A DNA stretch of 64,000 bases from Marinomonas sp. THO17 (GTDB taxonomy: Bacteria > Pseudomonadota > Gammaproteobacteria > Pseudomonadales > Marinomonadaceae): the NCBI RefSeq assembly GCF_040436405.1, contig NZ_AP031575.1, positions 124,001-188,000 of the forward strand. Reading direction: 5' to 3'. Shown in pieces: positions 12,001 through 19,784 of the stretch. Each line of letters opens with the position of its first letter. Position 1 is the stretch's first letter. Position numbers and translations under genes: made by a program. Under the pieces are notes generated by a model, which was not told the origin of the DNA, ran no database searches, and saw only the letters and a list, made by a program, of their open reading frames with translations.

Positions 12001-12906
12001 TCCATTGTATTAGAGTCTTACACACTACAGGATTACCAAAATAATAAGGATAATATTAAGTATCAGGTGTCTGGCTTTGAAAATATTATGTTGGCAGATG
12101 GCTTACTAAAAGGTGACGAGAATGCCTTTAATAATAGCAGTACGGCTGGCTATAGTGTGGCAATTAGTGTGGCGGATTTGGCGCAAAATGAGAATGTGGA
12201 AAGCATTACCATTACTGGTGTTCCAGATGATGCTAAGCTGCAACAAAACGGTGAGGATCTGACTGAAAATTCAGATGGCAGTTATACGGTAACCTTGTCA
12301 GAAGGGCAAACGGAAGTAGATGATTTGTTGATCGTGAGCACTACGGATCAAGAGCTAGGACAATTTGATCTCGCCGTGACCGCCAATACCAGCGATGTAA
12401 ATGATGGGCTTATGAACACCACACAAGATGACTATCTCGTTGGATCGGGTAATGATGATTATCTTGAAGGTGGAGTTGGTGAAGACAATATCTTGGGCAA
12501 CCTTGGTGATGATGTACTGTTCGGTGGTGAAGACAATGCTGTTGATAGTCTTACTGGTGGAGAAGGCAATGATATCTTTATTCTGAATAATGATGATGAC
12601 TTGTCTGATGGCTTTACACAAGACTTGTTGGTTGACTTCAACATGAATGAAGATTCATTGGATATCTCCGATTTACTGGATCTGCCGAATGGAACAGATT
12701 CTGAAGACGCTGATGCTATCACGGCATTCCTTGAGTCTAATGTAAGTATTACGGAAGACGGAGAAGGCGCGAAACATTTAACAATTGGTTCAGGTGAAGA
12801 GGCTCAGGATGTTGCTGTATTTGGTGATGCGAGCAATGTTGCTGCTGGCGGCACCATTAGTGTGGTATTTAATAATCAAGAATACGACATTAACATTGAT
12901 GGTTAA
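1..12906 (+). CDS. Giant RTX adhesin, type I secreted, 3' part (5' end beyond window)
   Basis: The reading frame is open from base 1 to the stop at 12904-12906, so this is the C-terminal ~4300 residues of a larger protein. Bases 1-96 are the tail of one repeat; 97-7896 hold 25 complete 104-residue repeats; 7897-9483 hold five diverged Ig-like repeats. Then follow a THxN/choice-of-anchor-K-like domain (about 9770-10370, motif THYN near 10012), a VCBS-like domain (10440-10675), a PA14 domain (about 10720-11230, with GEYFG, DDGYQITLDG and WWDQGGDH), a cadherin-like domain (11260-11490), a Gly-Asp solenoid (11640-12010), classical RTX nonapeptides (12420-12600) and a type I secretion C-terminal tail. 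The order recalls the M. primoryensis ice adhesin (104-residue repeats, PA14, RTX), which extends the binding domains from the cell surface in a calcium-dependent way. No cognate secretion genes lie in the window. Family assignment is firm; the ligand is unknown. Confidence 0.93.
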   Translation, partial: LAADTAFDAVVSSSDAAGNRVESTGSSTHRVDTEATAGTVTVNNITQDDVINAAESEQTIAVTGTATGGDIAAGDTVTLEINGETYTTTVDEDGTWSVDVAGSDLAADTAFDAVVSSSDAAGNTVESTGSSTHTVDTEATAGTVTVNNITQDDVINAAESEQTIAVTGTAAGGDIAAGDTVTLVINDTEYSTTVDEDGTWTVDVSGADLAADTAFDAVVTSSDTAGNTVESTGSSTHTVDTEATAGRVTVGAITQDDVINAAESEQTIAVTGTATGGDIAAGDTVTLEINGETYTTTVSENGTWSVDVAGADLAADTAFDAVVTSSDAAGNTVESTGSSTHTVDTEATAGTVTVGAITQDDVINAAESEQTIAVSGTAAGGDISAGDTVTLVINDTEYTTTVDEDGTWSVDVAGSDLAEDTAFDAVVSSSDAAGNTVESTGSSTHTVDTEATAGTVTVGAITQDDVINAAESEQTIAVTGTASGGDISAGDTVTLVINDTEYTTTVSENGTWSVDVAGSDLAADTAFDAVVSSSDAAGNTVESTGSSTHTVDLAAEAGTVIVNNITQDDVINAQESGETILVSGTATGGDIAAGDTVTLEINGQTYTTTVSENGTWSVDVAGADLAADTAFDAVVSSSDAAGNTVESTGSSTHTVDTEATAGTVTVGAITQDDVINATEAGQTIAVSGTAAGGDIAAGDTVTLVINDTEYTTTVDENGTWSVDVAGSDLAADTAFDAVVSSSDEAGNTVESTGSSTHTVDTEATAGTVTVGAITQDDVINAQESGETIAVSGTATGGDIAAGDTVTLEINGETYTTTVDEDGTWSVDVAGSDLAADTAFDAVVSSSDAAGNTVESTGSSTHTVDTEATAGTVTVGAITQDDVINATEAGQTIAVSGTASGGDIAAGDTVTLEINGQTYTTTVSENGTWSVDVAGADLAADTAFDAVVSSSDAAGNTVESTGSSTHTVDLAAEAGTLTVDAITQDDVINARESGETIAVTGTATGGDIAAGDTVTLEINGQTYTTQVAEDGTWSVDVAGADLAEDTAFDAVVSSSDAAGNTVESTGSSTHTVDTEATAGTVTVGAITQDDVINAQESGETIAVTGSASGGDIATGDTVTLVINDTEYTTTVSENGTWSVDVAGSDLAADTAFDAVVSSSDEAGNTVESTGSSTHTVDTEATAGTVTVGAITQDDVINAAESEQTIAVSGTATGGDIAAGDTVTLEINGQTYTTTVSENGTWSVDVAGADLAADTAFDAVVSSSDAAGNTVESTGSSTHTVDTEATAGTVRVGAITQDDVINAAESEQTIAVTGTATGGDISAGDTVTLEINGETYTTQVAEDGTWSVDVAGADLAADTAFDAVVSSSDAAGNIVESTGSSTHTVDTEATAGTVTVGAITQDDVINAQESGETIALSGTATGGDISAGDTVTLVINNNTYTTTVSENGTWTVDVAGSDLAADTAFDAVVASSDAAGNTVESTGSSIHTVDSEATAGTVTVGAITQDDVINAQESGETIAVSGTATGGDIAAGDTVTLEINGQTYTTTVDEDGTWSVDVAGSDLAADTAFDAVVSSSDAAGNTVESTGSSTHTVDLAAEAGTVTVNNITQDDVINATESEQTIAVSGTATGGDISVGDTVTLVINETEYSTTVDEDGTWSVDVAGADLAADTAFDAVVSSSDAAGNTVDSTGSSTHTVDTEATAGTVTVDKITEDDVINATEAGQTIAVTGTATGGDIAAGDTVTLEINGQTYTTTVAEDGTWTVDVAGSDLAADTAFDAVVTSSDAAGNTVESTGSSTHIVDLAAEAGTVTVNNITQDDVVNAQESGETILVSGTASGGDISAGDTVTLEINGQTYTTRIDEDGTWSVDVAGADLAADTEFDAVVSSSDAAGNTVESTGSSTHTVDTEATAGTVTVGAITQDDVINAQESGETILVSGTASGGDIAAGDTVTLEINGETYTTTVSENGIWSVDVAGADLAADTAFDAVVTSSDAAGNTIESTGSSTHTVDSEATAGTVTVGAITQDDVINAQESGETITVSGTATGGDISAGDTVTLVINDTEYTTTVSENGTWSVDVAGADLAADTDFDAVVSSSDAAGNTVESTGSSTHTVDTEATVGTVTVGAITQDDVINAQESGETILVSGMATGGDISVGDTVTLVINDTEYTTTVSENGTWSVDVSGADLAADTAFDAVVSSSDAADNTVESTGSSTHTVDLAAEAGTVTVNNITQDDVINASESEQTIAVTGTATGGDISAGDTVTLEINGQTYTTTVSENGTWTVDVSGADLAADTEFDAVVSSSDAAGNAVESTGSSTHTVDLAAEAGTVTVNNITQDDVINAQESGDTILVSGTATGGDIAAGDTVTLVINNTEYTTTVLENGTWSVDVAGADLAADTAFDAVVSSSDAAGNTVESTGSSTHTVDTEATAGTVTVNDITEDDVINAQESGETILVSGTASGGDISAGDTVSLEINGQTYTTTVSENGTWSVDVAGADLAADTAFDAVVTSSDAAGNTVESTGSSTHTVDLAAEAGTVTVGSITQDDVINATEAGQTIAVTGTATSGDIAAGDTVTLVINNNTYTTQVAEDGTWSVDVAGADLAADAIFDAVVTSSDAAGNSVESKATSTHTVDLTANASIDVDVITGDKLISAAEAEEGNYVSITGWVGGDARPGDTVTIELEGNAIGTAQVSAEQDSSGRYLYSVDVLGSDLANATDNPSITAKVTGTDDAGNDFVATSTEIYKVDLVADIDAFVKDESGDMVINLDEQGNMTVGGWIELGGDVQSITITDEQGNSIRITEGIDIEDDSGYGYFEIGADVSSLLDGELSVVVNASDAAGNTVQSEVMSIEKDTSAESGEVTVNAITSDDIINITESEQTVTVSGSASGGDISAGDVVTMTINGTEYSTRVQADGTWSVAVAGSDLAADTEFDVVVSSTDSAGNEVESTVSSTHTTDLSIATPSISFESTGDDSLYNADEVGEDGTVTATIAVTGSEVGDKVTYQINNNTAVTITLTAALIESGIAVEVAPEDSITVSLSDDAGNRSVEVSGTAPAADLEAEAGSVTVNAITSDDQIDGTELYDTVTVSGQASGGDITVGDQVKMVINGTEYTTTVNDDGSWSVNVAASELAEDTEFDVVVTSSDAAGNTVESRGTSTHTVDLSTEVTLSAGEGQQVVLTGLPEGFVFPDGVTQVTTDFGATISLVDGEYLYQAPVRDHSDSQGDQDSVTVTLDDGRSFIVNIDVEDSVPVAVDDQTDITVRRETFEVSGVEANWVSRSGGTNVWTFDGNDNDDGDDQIRWGHSANYNGAQSGYGFVDNDAELDGHFELNEDIVLGTFTHYNYPIFDGGAINAASMTVDFALTDDLGTTESVQLTVNFSHNETLNVNGDEEASRDIVTVENTFVTFEWEGDIYTLQVVGFREVGNPDGEIITSIHTYENASTSYELVVRVVEGEGYSLPETTGNVFDDNGLGADELSQDGSISVTNVAAGNTVDVDDFAAGQSVEGEYGRLTLNADGSYEYLVTASVSNIPSGATETFTYMIQDQDGSTASATLSINVGLNNTPEAFDDTFVSITNGLKGEYFGFNEQIDNLTDFKNLISNSSADAEFVASNIAYQYGTGNVSSGSNLQNFLGSDAASLSNDPATTSDGGMRLSGYVYLEAGSYNFKVYADDGYQITLDGNVVASASNNQIASEDTFASFTIAEDGYYAIEMLWWDQGGDHVFQPEISDDGGVTYSALDSSSLTASLSSTGGAITMDPSELLSNDTDLDGDTLNITSVSNAQHGYVYMDATGKIIFIPEVDYSGNASFDYRISDGKGGESTASVNLSVQNTAASITVDITEVAAQESQFNAKSDVITNATHIESKDYDNWVRFDNSDHQIDIGDDIEASLQTGSGDDSIYVKDDLKGNGYLSTGSGDDKVFIGDKVDATMETGAGDDSVTVGGSLTRDGYINLGSGNDTLSINGNLLASVHTGSNDDYVVIKGLISQGYNQGYISGGAGTDSIVLESYTLQDYQNNKDNIKYQVSGFENIMLADGLLKGDENAFNNSSTAGYSVAISVADLAQNENVESITITGVPDDAKLQQNGEDLTENSDGSYTVTLSEGQTEVDDLLIVSTTDQELGQFDLAVTANTSDVNDGLMNTTQDDYLVGSGNDDYLEGGVGEDNILGNLGDDVLFGGEDNAVDSLTGGEGNDIFILNNDDDLSDGFTQDLLVDFNMNEDSLDISDLLDLPNGTDSEDADAITAFLESNVSITEDGEGAKHLTIGSGEEAQDVAVFGDASNVAAGGTISVVFNNQEYDINIDG
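97..7896 (+). repeat. 25 tandem 312-bp (104-aa) adhesin repeats
   Basis: Twenty-five units of exactly 312 bp run head to tail without a single insertion or deletion: 25 x 312 = 7800 bases, and the first diverged unit starts exactly at 7897. Each unit begins TEATAG, SEATAG or LAAEAG, contains ITQDDVIN, and ends STHTVD. Variation is confined to a few alternating short versions (AAESEQTIAV / AQESGETILV / ATEAGQTIAV; EINGQTY / EINGETY / VINDTEY). The fold is expected to be a calcium-rigidified Ig-like beta sandwich, as shown for the 104-residue repeats of the M. primoryensis adhesin. The array continues left of the window, so the full copy number cannot be read here. Confidence 0.95.
7897..9483 (+). 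repeat. Five diverged Ig-like repeats closing the adhesin array
   Basis: After the near-identical block, five further Ig-like units follow inside the same gene. The ones at about 8557-8868 and 9172-9483 are again exactly 312 bp and recognisable (ITSDD, GGDI, STHTxD), while the others (LTANASIDVD, LVADIDAFV and LSIATPSISF starts) are much more diverged. Sequence decay at the edge of a homogenised array is expected if gene conversion acts mainly on its interior. Codon choice here is visibly more AT-rich than in the main array. Confidence 0.8.
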
Positions 12907-12917
12907 TGGTGATAGCC

Positions 12918-12948
12918 AAAAAAGCCGAGTACAGAACTCGGCTTTTTT
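12918..12948. terminator. Bidirectional intrinsic terminator between adhesin and msrA
   Basis: Stem GCCGAGT (12924-12930), 5-base loop, ACTCGGC (12936-12942), flanked by six A on the left and six T on the right. It sits 12 bases after the adhesin stop and before the end of the convergent msrA, so it can serve both genes. Confidence 0.9.
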
Positions 12949-12974
12949 CGTTTCGGGGTGAGTTTTAATGATCT

Positions 12975-13634
12975 TTAAATTGACAATCCGATAGGGCAAC
13001 TGACACCTGTTCCAGCTAAACCACAGTAGCCATTTGGATTCTTATGAAGATATTGTTGATGATATTCTTCCGCTAGATAATACTTCTTCAGTGGCTCTAT
13101 TTCTGTGGTGATCATTCCATGCCCGCTTTGGATAAGTGCTTTTTGAAAAGCGGCTTTACTTTGTTCAGCGATGGCCAAATCCGTTTCTTGAGTTGTATAA
13201 ATAACGGACCGATATTGACTGCCAATGTCATTGCCTTGTCGCATCCCCTGAGTGGGATCATGACTTTCCCAGAACACTTTCAGAATGGTTTCTAAGTTGG
13301 TTTGCTTAGTATCGTAGACAACTTGTACCACTTCACTGTGACCTGTTTGACCAGTACAAACCTCTTCATAACTTGGGTTAGGAGTGAAACCGCCAGCGTA
13401 ACCAACGGATGTCATGATAACGCCAGGTGTATTCCATAACCTTCGTTCGGCGCCCCAAAAACACCCCATGCCAAGAATGACCTCTGCTTCATGACTGGCT
13501 TTCTCCCTCAGAAAGTTCTCACCGTTAACGGCATGAATACCTGAAACTTGGATGGCTGAGTGACGACCGGGTAGTGCCTCAGACTCACTGGGGATAGAAG
13601 ATTTTTTCAGCATTTGTTCAATTGGATTCGGCAT
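12975..13634 (-). CDS. msrA: Peptide-methionine (S)-S-oxide reductase MsrA
   Basis: Reduces methionine-S-sulfoxide in proteins and free methionine back to methionine, a cytoplasmic oxidative repair function. The catalytic motif GCFWG lies at residues 57-61 (Cys58), and the C-terminal GYCGLAGTGVSC supplies resolving cysteines as in the longer E. coli-type MsrA. About 219 residues, normal for that class. I start at ATG 13634 because a GAGGAA Shine-Dalgarno sits just upstream; the frame is open for seven more codons to 13655, but that start has no comparable site. It stands alone, convergent with the adhesin gene and separated by a bidirectional terminator. Confidence 0.95.
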   Translation of the reverse strand: MPNPIEQMLKKSSIPSESEALPGRHSAIQVSGIHAVNGENFLREKASHEAEVILGMGCFWGAERRLWNTPGVIMTSVGYAGGFTPNPSYEEVCTGQTGHSEVVQVVYDTKQTNLETILKVFWESHDPTQGMRQGNDIGSQYRSVIYTTQETDLAIAEQSKAAFQKALIQSGHGMITTEIEPLKKYYLAEEYHQQYLHKNPNGYCGLAGTGVSCPIGLSI

Positions 13635-13781
13635 AAAGAATTCCTCAACAAGCAAAATAATATGAGCGACACTTTTGCAGACACTGGATGAGTCTTCAAG
13701 TTTTTTCTTGCAACCAACAACACATCAATTGTGTTAAAAAAGTGCAAAACAAGCTAAATTTATTTAAATGCTAATATAGTG

Positions 13782-13809
13782 TTGACTCTGTTCTAAATCT
13801 ACCTATAAT
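13782..13809 (+). promoter_or_regulatory. Strong sigma70 promoter of the tRNA-fMet locus
   Basis: TTGACT (-35, 13782-13787), 16-base spacer, perfect TATAAT (-10, 13804-13809), then a GC-rich CGCACC discriminator and the first tRNA at 13824. A GC-rich discriminator is typical of stringently controlled stable-RNA promoters. The preceding 40 bases are very AT-rich, like an UP element. Confidence 0.85.
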
Positions 13810-13823
13810 ACGCACCTCGTTGA

Positions 13824-13900
<77 letters not shown>

Positions 13901-13949
13901 ATGAAGTGAACAAAAATGTTAGTGGATTTATCTTTAAATCCTAATCTGT

Positions 13950-14026
<77 letters not shown>

Positions 14027-14135
14027 ATCTAAAGGTCGTTGGTTCACTTTTTATTCAAGGAAGTGGCTCCCGCAACCAATTTAAAGGTCGTTGGTTCACT
14101 AAGAAAATTGTTAGCTATATCAATAGTTTATTTGT

Positions 14136-14212
<77 letters not shown>

Positions 14213-14443
14213 TTTCTAATATCCTTAACGGTCGTTGGTTCGCTTTTTATTCAAGGAAGTGGCTCCCGCAACCATTTTTAATATCCTTACGGTCGTTGGT
14301 TCGCTTTTTATTCAAGGAAGTGGCTCCCGTAACCAATTCTAATCTTAATTTATCCTTAATGGTCGTTAGTTCGCTTTTCATTCAAGCAAGTGGCTCCCGC
14401 AACCATTTCAAAATTAATCATTGAATTTCAATAGGTTACATGT

Positions 14444-14533
<90 letters not shown>

Positions 14534-15005
14534 ATATTAAGGTCGTTAGTTCGCTTTTTATTCAAGAAAGAGGCTCCCGCAACCAATTCTAATTTTGACT
14601 TATCCTTAACGGTCGTTGGTTCGCTTCTCATTCAAAAAAGTGGCTCCCGCAACCATTTCTAATCTTGATTTATCCTTAATGGTCGTTAGTTCTCTTTTTA
14701 TTTGAGAAAGAGGCTCCCGCAATCAATTCTAATTTTGGCTTATCCTTAACGGTTGTTGGTTCGCTTTTTATTCAAGAAAATGCTCCCGCAACGATTTAAT
14801 TTCCTTTTTAAAAGGCATAGGTTGTTTATTTCTCTAAAGTGTTTCGTCCCAATTAATCTTTCAGCCATTCACTATTAAGGTTCATTGGGTAATCTCGAGG
14901 ATTTTTTTCATACGTAGAGGTAAGCACTGGTTTGCTAGGTTTGAATTTGGCCACCACTCAGTGGAGAAAAGCTTAAGAGTTGAAGAGTGGCTGAGGTGAT
15001 CCGTT

Positions 15006-15037
15006 TACCCAGCAAATGACATAGCATTCGCTGGGTA
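15006..15037 (-). terminator. Hairpin downstream of tpa
   Basis: TACCCAGC (15006-15013) pairs with GCTGGGTA (15030-15037), and an inner AATG/CATT extends the stem past one mismatch. It lies 24 bases after the tpa stop on the minus strand. There is no clear T-run, so it may be an mRNA-stabilising hairpin or a weak terminator. Confidence 0.45.
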
Positions 15038-15060
15038 GGATTAGCATCGCGAGATTAGGT

Positions 15061-16449
15061 TTACGATAAATCAACCGTTAGCTCCGCAAAAGCTTGGTCG
15101 AGTGTTGTTAAAATTTGCTGAATTTGAGCTTCAGTAACGCACAAGGCTGGACTCATATTCAAAATATTATTGAATTTGGCAAAGCTACGATTGGTTCGAC
15201 CGATTAACAATCCTGCTTGTTTGCATTTAGCAAAAATGCTGATGGCAATGCTCTCATCCAAAGGTTGTTTGCTAATTGGATCTGCAACCAGCTCAATGCC
15301 GACCAGTAAGCCTTTGCCTCGAACATCACCAATAATGGGATATTTTGATTTAAGCGCTGCTAAGCCTTTGAGTAAAATTTCACCCATTTTAGCTGAGTTC
15401 TCAATTAGATTTTCCTTTTCTATGATATTCATATTAGCGATGGCCGCAGCAGGGCCTGCTAAGCAGCCACCATAAGTTGAAATGTCTCGAAAATAGCCAA
15501 GTTTATCTGTTTGATCTGTTTCCTGAAGGTCTTTGTAAACAGCTTCTGTTGTCACAGTACATGAAATCGCAGCGTAACCAGAGGCAACGCCTTTTGCCAT
15601 GGTGACTATGTCTGGTTGGATATCGTAATGTTGGTATCCGAACCACTTTCCTGTTCTGCCCAGTCCACATACGACTTCGTCAAGGATCAAAAGAACATTG
15701 TGTTTTTTACAGATTTGCTCTACCGCTTTTAAATAACCTTCAGGTGGAGTGATAATGCCGCCACCTGCGGTAATGGGTTCAATAATCACCGCACCTACTG
15801 TCTCAGGTCCTTCTTGTAAAATCACGTCCTCCATTAATTTTGCTGCTTTAAGACCATAATCTGTACAGTCTTCAAATTGACTACGATATTCAAAGCAGTG
15901 AGGGAATTCCACAAAGTCCGGTACAAAAGGACCGAATTGATCACGCCTCTGTGATTGCCCTGTCGCGCTCAAGGCGGCAATAGTGGTGCCGTGATAATCA
16001 CGTTCACGATATAGAATTTTATGTTTCTTACCTGCGTACTTTTTGTGTGAAATTTGTCTCACCATTTTGAAGGCTTTTTCATTCGCTTCTGAACCTGAGC
16101 TTGAGTAAAAAACACGATTCATACCTGGCATTTTATCGATTAATTGATTTGCAAAAACCGCAGCGGGTTTGTTTCCCATGGCGCTGGCAAAGAAATTTAA
16201 TTCCAGTAGTTGTTCGCTAATAGCATCGACGATCTCTTTACGGCCATAGCCTGTATTGGTAACCCAAACGCCACCTGCAGACGCGTCTAGGTAGTGGTTG
16301 CCATCGATATCCCATAGATCGAGGCCTTGACCCTTAACAAATACTGGCAGGCCATTATTTGCAGCCGTGCCTGGAGTTAAGTGGTGCCACACATGTTTTT
16401 TATCAAAGGCTTTTATTTGATGGTCAGTGTATGCATTTATTAAAGACAT
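15061..16449 (-). CDS. tpa: Taurine:pyruvate aminotransferase (class III, PLP)
   Basis: Transfers the amino group of taurine to pyruvate, giving sulfoacetaldehyde and alanine in the cytoplasm. A 462-residue class III aminotransferase: substrate-side VWVTNTGYG, PLP-phosphate site SSSGSEANE, DEVVCGLGRTG with the PLP-contacting Asp, and the Schiff-base lysine in MAKGVASGYA; YFRDISTYGGC fits the taurine:pyruvate subgroup. The start has an AGAGGAATTCCTT leader. It is the last gene of a minus-strand run exporter-isfD-tpa beside tauR and tauABC, which makes taurine the likely donor; omega-amino acid:pyruvate transaminase would be the alternative without that context. Confidence 0.88.
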   Translation of the reverse strand: MSLINAYTDHQIKAFDKKHVWHHLTPGTAANNGLPVFVKGQGLDLWDIDGNHYLDASAGGVWVTNTGYGRKEIVDAISEQLLELNFFASAMGNKPAAVFANQLIDKMPGMNRVFYSSSGSEANEKAFKMVRQISHKKYAGKKHKILYRERDYHGTTIAALSATGQSQRRDQFGPFVPDFVEFPHCFEYRSQFEDCTDYGLKAAKLMEDVILQEGPETVGAVIIEPITAGGGIITPPEGYLKAVEQICKKHNVLLILDEVVCGLGRTGKWFGYQHYDIQPDIVTMAKGVASGYAAISCTVTTEAVYKDLQETDQTDKLGYFRDISTYGGCLAGPAAAIANMNIIEKENLIENSAKMGEILLKGLAALKSKYPIIGDVRGKGLLVGIELVADPISKQPLDESIAISIFAKCKQAGLLIGRTNRSFAKFNNILNMSPALCVTEAQIQQILTTLDQAFAELTVDLS

Positions 16450-16467
16450 AAGGAATTCCTCTGAAAT

Positions 16468-17974
<1,507 letters not shown>

Positions 17975-18147
17975 TCAAACGATCTCCGTTATCACTGGCC
18001 CGAAGTGAGATGAAGTATGGGCGCAGTGATACGGTATAAGGGATTCTCGATTAGCCTATAGGTCCAGCTATAAGGGAATATGGTGCCAGCGAAGAAAGGC
18101 ATCAATAACAGCGATAAATAGGGGCGTTAGATTTGACCTAATCCATA

Positions 18148-19620
18148 CTAGAGAAAGTGGTCGAATACTTGTTTTAAGGCTTTGATGCCAGGTTCAATTT
18201 TATGAGATTCAATGGCTGAAAAGCCCAATCGGAAAAAATTCTGTGGCGGATTCTCAACCGTGAAGTGAACGGCCCCAGGCTCCATTAAAATGCTACTTTG
18301 TGCTGCCAACCAAGAAACTTCCTCTGTATTGACATGCTCTGGAGCTTTCAGCCAAACAGACGTTGCACCTGCACTGACATGTTGAATGGTGCGCATTTCT
18401 GGGAGATGACAATCAATGGCGTCGTTGATACGTTGCGACTTAGAGGCATTGATGACTCTGAGTTTTCTCAGATAAGTGTCGTGATAACCCAAGGACAAAA
18501 ATAAGGACAGTTGGCGCTGTATATTCGCTGGAGGGTGGCGATACATAAGTCGCCTTAGAGCACGAATCTCTGTAATCAATTCTTCATCTGCCACCATAAA
18601 CCCTACTCGTAGGCCTGGAGAAATGGATTTTGACATGCTGCCTATGTATATCACTCGATTGTTTTTATCGAGGGCTTTTAACGCTGGTTGTGGGTTTTGT
18701 TTGATGTTTACTTCTGCGTCGTAATCGTCCTCGATAATGATACAGTCATGTTTCGTACAGAGAGATAACAGCTGTTGTCTTCTTTCCTTACTGAGTTCTA
18801 CGCCAGTTGGCACCTGAGTACTTGGCGTGATATAGACATAATCGCATTCTTTTAGTTGGTCATTCACAATCAGACCATGCTGATCGATGGGTTGACGGTG
18901 GATATTCGCATTAAAGATGGAAAAAATATTAAGAGCATCTCTAAATCCGGGATTTTCCAAGGCAACCTTAGTGGTCTGATTGCATAGTAGATTAGCCAAT
19001 AAATAGAGAGAATTTTGCGTGCCGATAGTGATCAAAATTTCACTAGGTTCTACGTAAATACCACGTCGTGGCAATAGACGAGTGCGGATCTGCTCAATCA
19101 AAAGAGGGTCATCTGAATCAACAAGGTCATTGATCCAGTATTTATTCCATTGCCCCGACATACTTTTTCTCACACAGTCGCGCCATTGCTCCAAGGGGAA
19201 AAAGTCTTTTTGCACTTGTCCATAAATAAAAGGGTATTCAAACCTTTGCCAATCATAAGGTTTAACAATATTAATTTCGTTGCTTGGTTGTCTTTGAAAA
19301 CGCTCAGACCAGTTTGGAGGGTTACTGTCGTCTTCTTGCACTAAATCAGTGCTCAAAGCTTCTGTGCTGTGAAATGTATGGCTAACATAAAAACCTTTTC
19401 GCGAACGCGCTTCAATGAAACCACTGTCCACTAGACTTTCATAAATCAGCACAATGGTATTACGAGAAACCCCTAACATCTTTGATAGATGGCGAGAAGA
19501 AGGCAAGGGTTCGTCTAATGGCAGGCCACCTTTCAGTATCAAATTGACGATAAATTCTCTGATCTGATCCTGTAGTGTTCTTTCAGGGTCAAATTCAATA
19601 TGAAAGTAATGTTCTAACAA
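18148..19620 (-). CDS. tauR: TauR-like MocR/GntR regulator with aminotransferase domain
   Basis: N-terminal GntR winged helix (PSSRHLSKMLGVSRNTIVL at about residues 50-70) joined to a PLP-dependent class I aminotransferase-like domain with the PLP lysine in YIGSMSKSISPGLRVG: the MocR architecture. TauR of Rhodobacter activates taurine genes. Divergent from tauABC and upstream of the exporter-isfD-tpa run, so it probably controls both. The frame is open to 19707, but I choose TTG 19620, which has GGAGG six bases upstream and gives LLEHYFHIEFDPE, a usual N-terminus; the longer start lacks a ribosome site. Confidence 0.85.
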   Translation of the reverse strand: MLEHYFHIEFDPERTLQDQIREFIVNLILKGGLPLDEPLPSSRHLSKMLGVSRNTIVLIYESLVDSGFIEARSRKGFYVSHTFHSTEALSTDLVQEDDSNPPNWSERFQRQPSNEINIVKPYDWQRFEYPFIYGQVQKDFFPLEQWRDCVRKSMSGQWNKYWINDLVDSDDPLLIEQIRTRLLPRRGIYVEPSEILITIGTQNSLYLLANLLCNQTTKVALENPGFRDALNIFSIFNANIHRQPIDQHGLIVNDQLKECDYVYITPSTQVPTGVELSKERRQQLLSLCTKHDCIIIEDDYDAEVNIKQNPQPALKALDKNNRVIYIGSMSKSISPGLRVGFMVADEELITEIRALRRLMYRHPPANIQRQLSLFLSLGYHDTYLRKLRVINASKSQRINDAIDCHLPEMRTIQHVSAGATSVWLKAPEHVNTEEVSWLAAQSSILMEPGAVHFTVENPPQNFFRLGFSAIESHKIEPGIKALKQVFDHFL

Positions 19621-19685
19621 GATGTACCTCCACATCATCAATTTAATGCTCCAAACTAATGCAATATTTGCTCCACAACGATTAA

Positions 19686-19716
19686 CTGGACTAATGCTTT
19701 TAAGCAACTGGATCTA
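19686..19716. promoter_or_regulatory. Candidate TauR operator (direct repeats)
   Basis: CTGGACTAA (19686-19694) and CTGGATCTA (19708-19716) are direct repeats with starts 22 bases apart, two helical turns, between tauR and tauA. The TauR site described in Rhodobacter is a pair of CTGGAC-TAA-like direct repeats, as I recall it. Position and spacing fit an activator site for tauA. Confidence 0.5.
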
Positions 19717-19784
19717 TCGCTTCATTCTCGACAACTTTTAAGGTGGGAAAAGTAGCAACCAATCCCATACTCAGGAGAACGAAA

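Noticed and set aside
11640..12010. Ice-binding domain as in M. primoryensis adhesin
   Set aside because: Units lack GTGND Thr/Asn rows and are few; kept as a non-ice solenoid.
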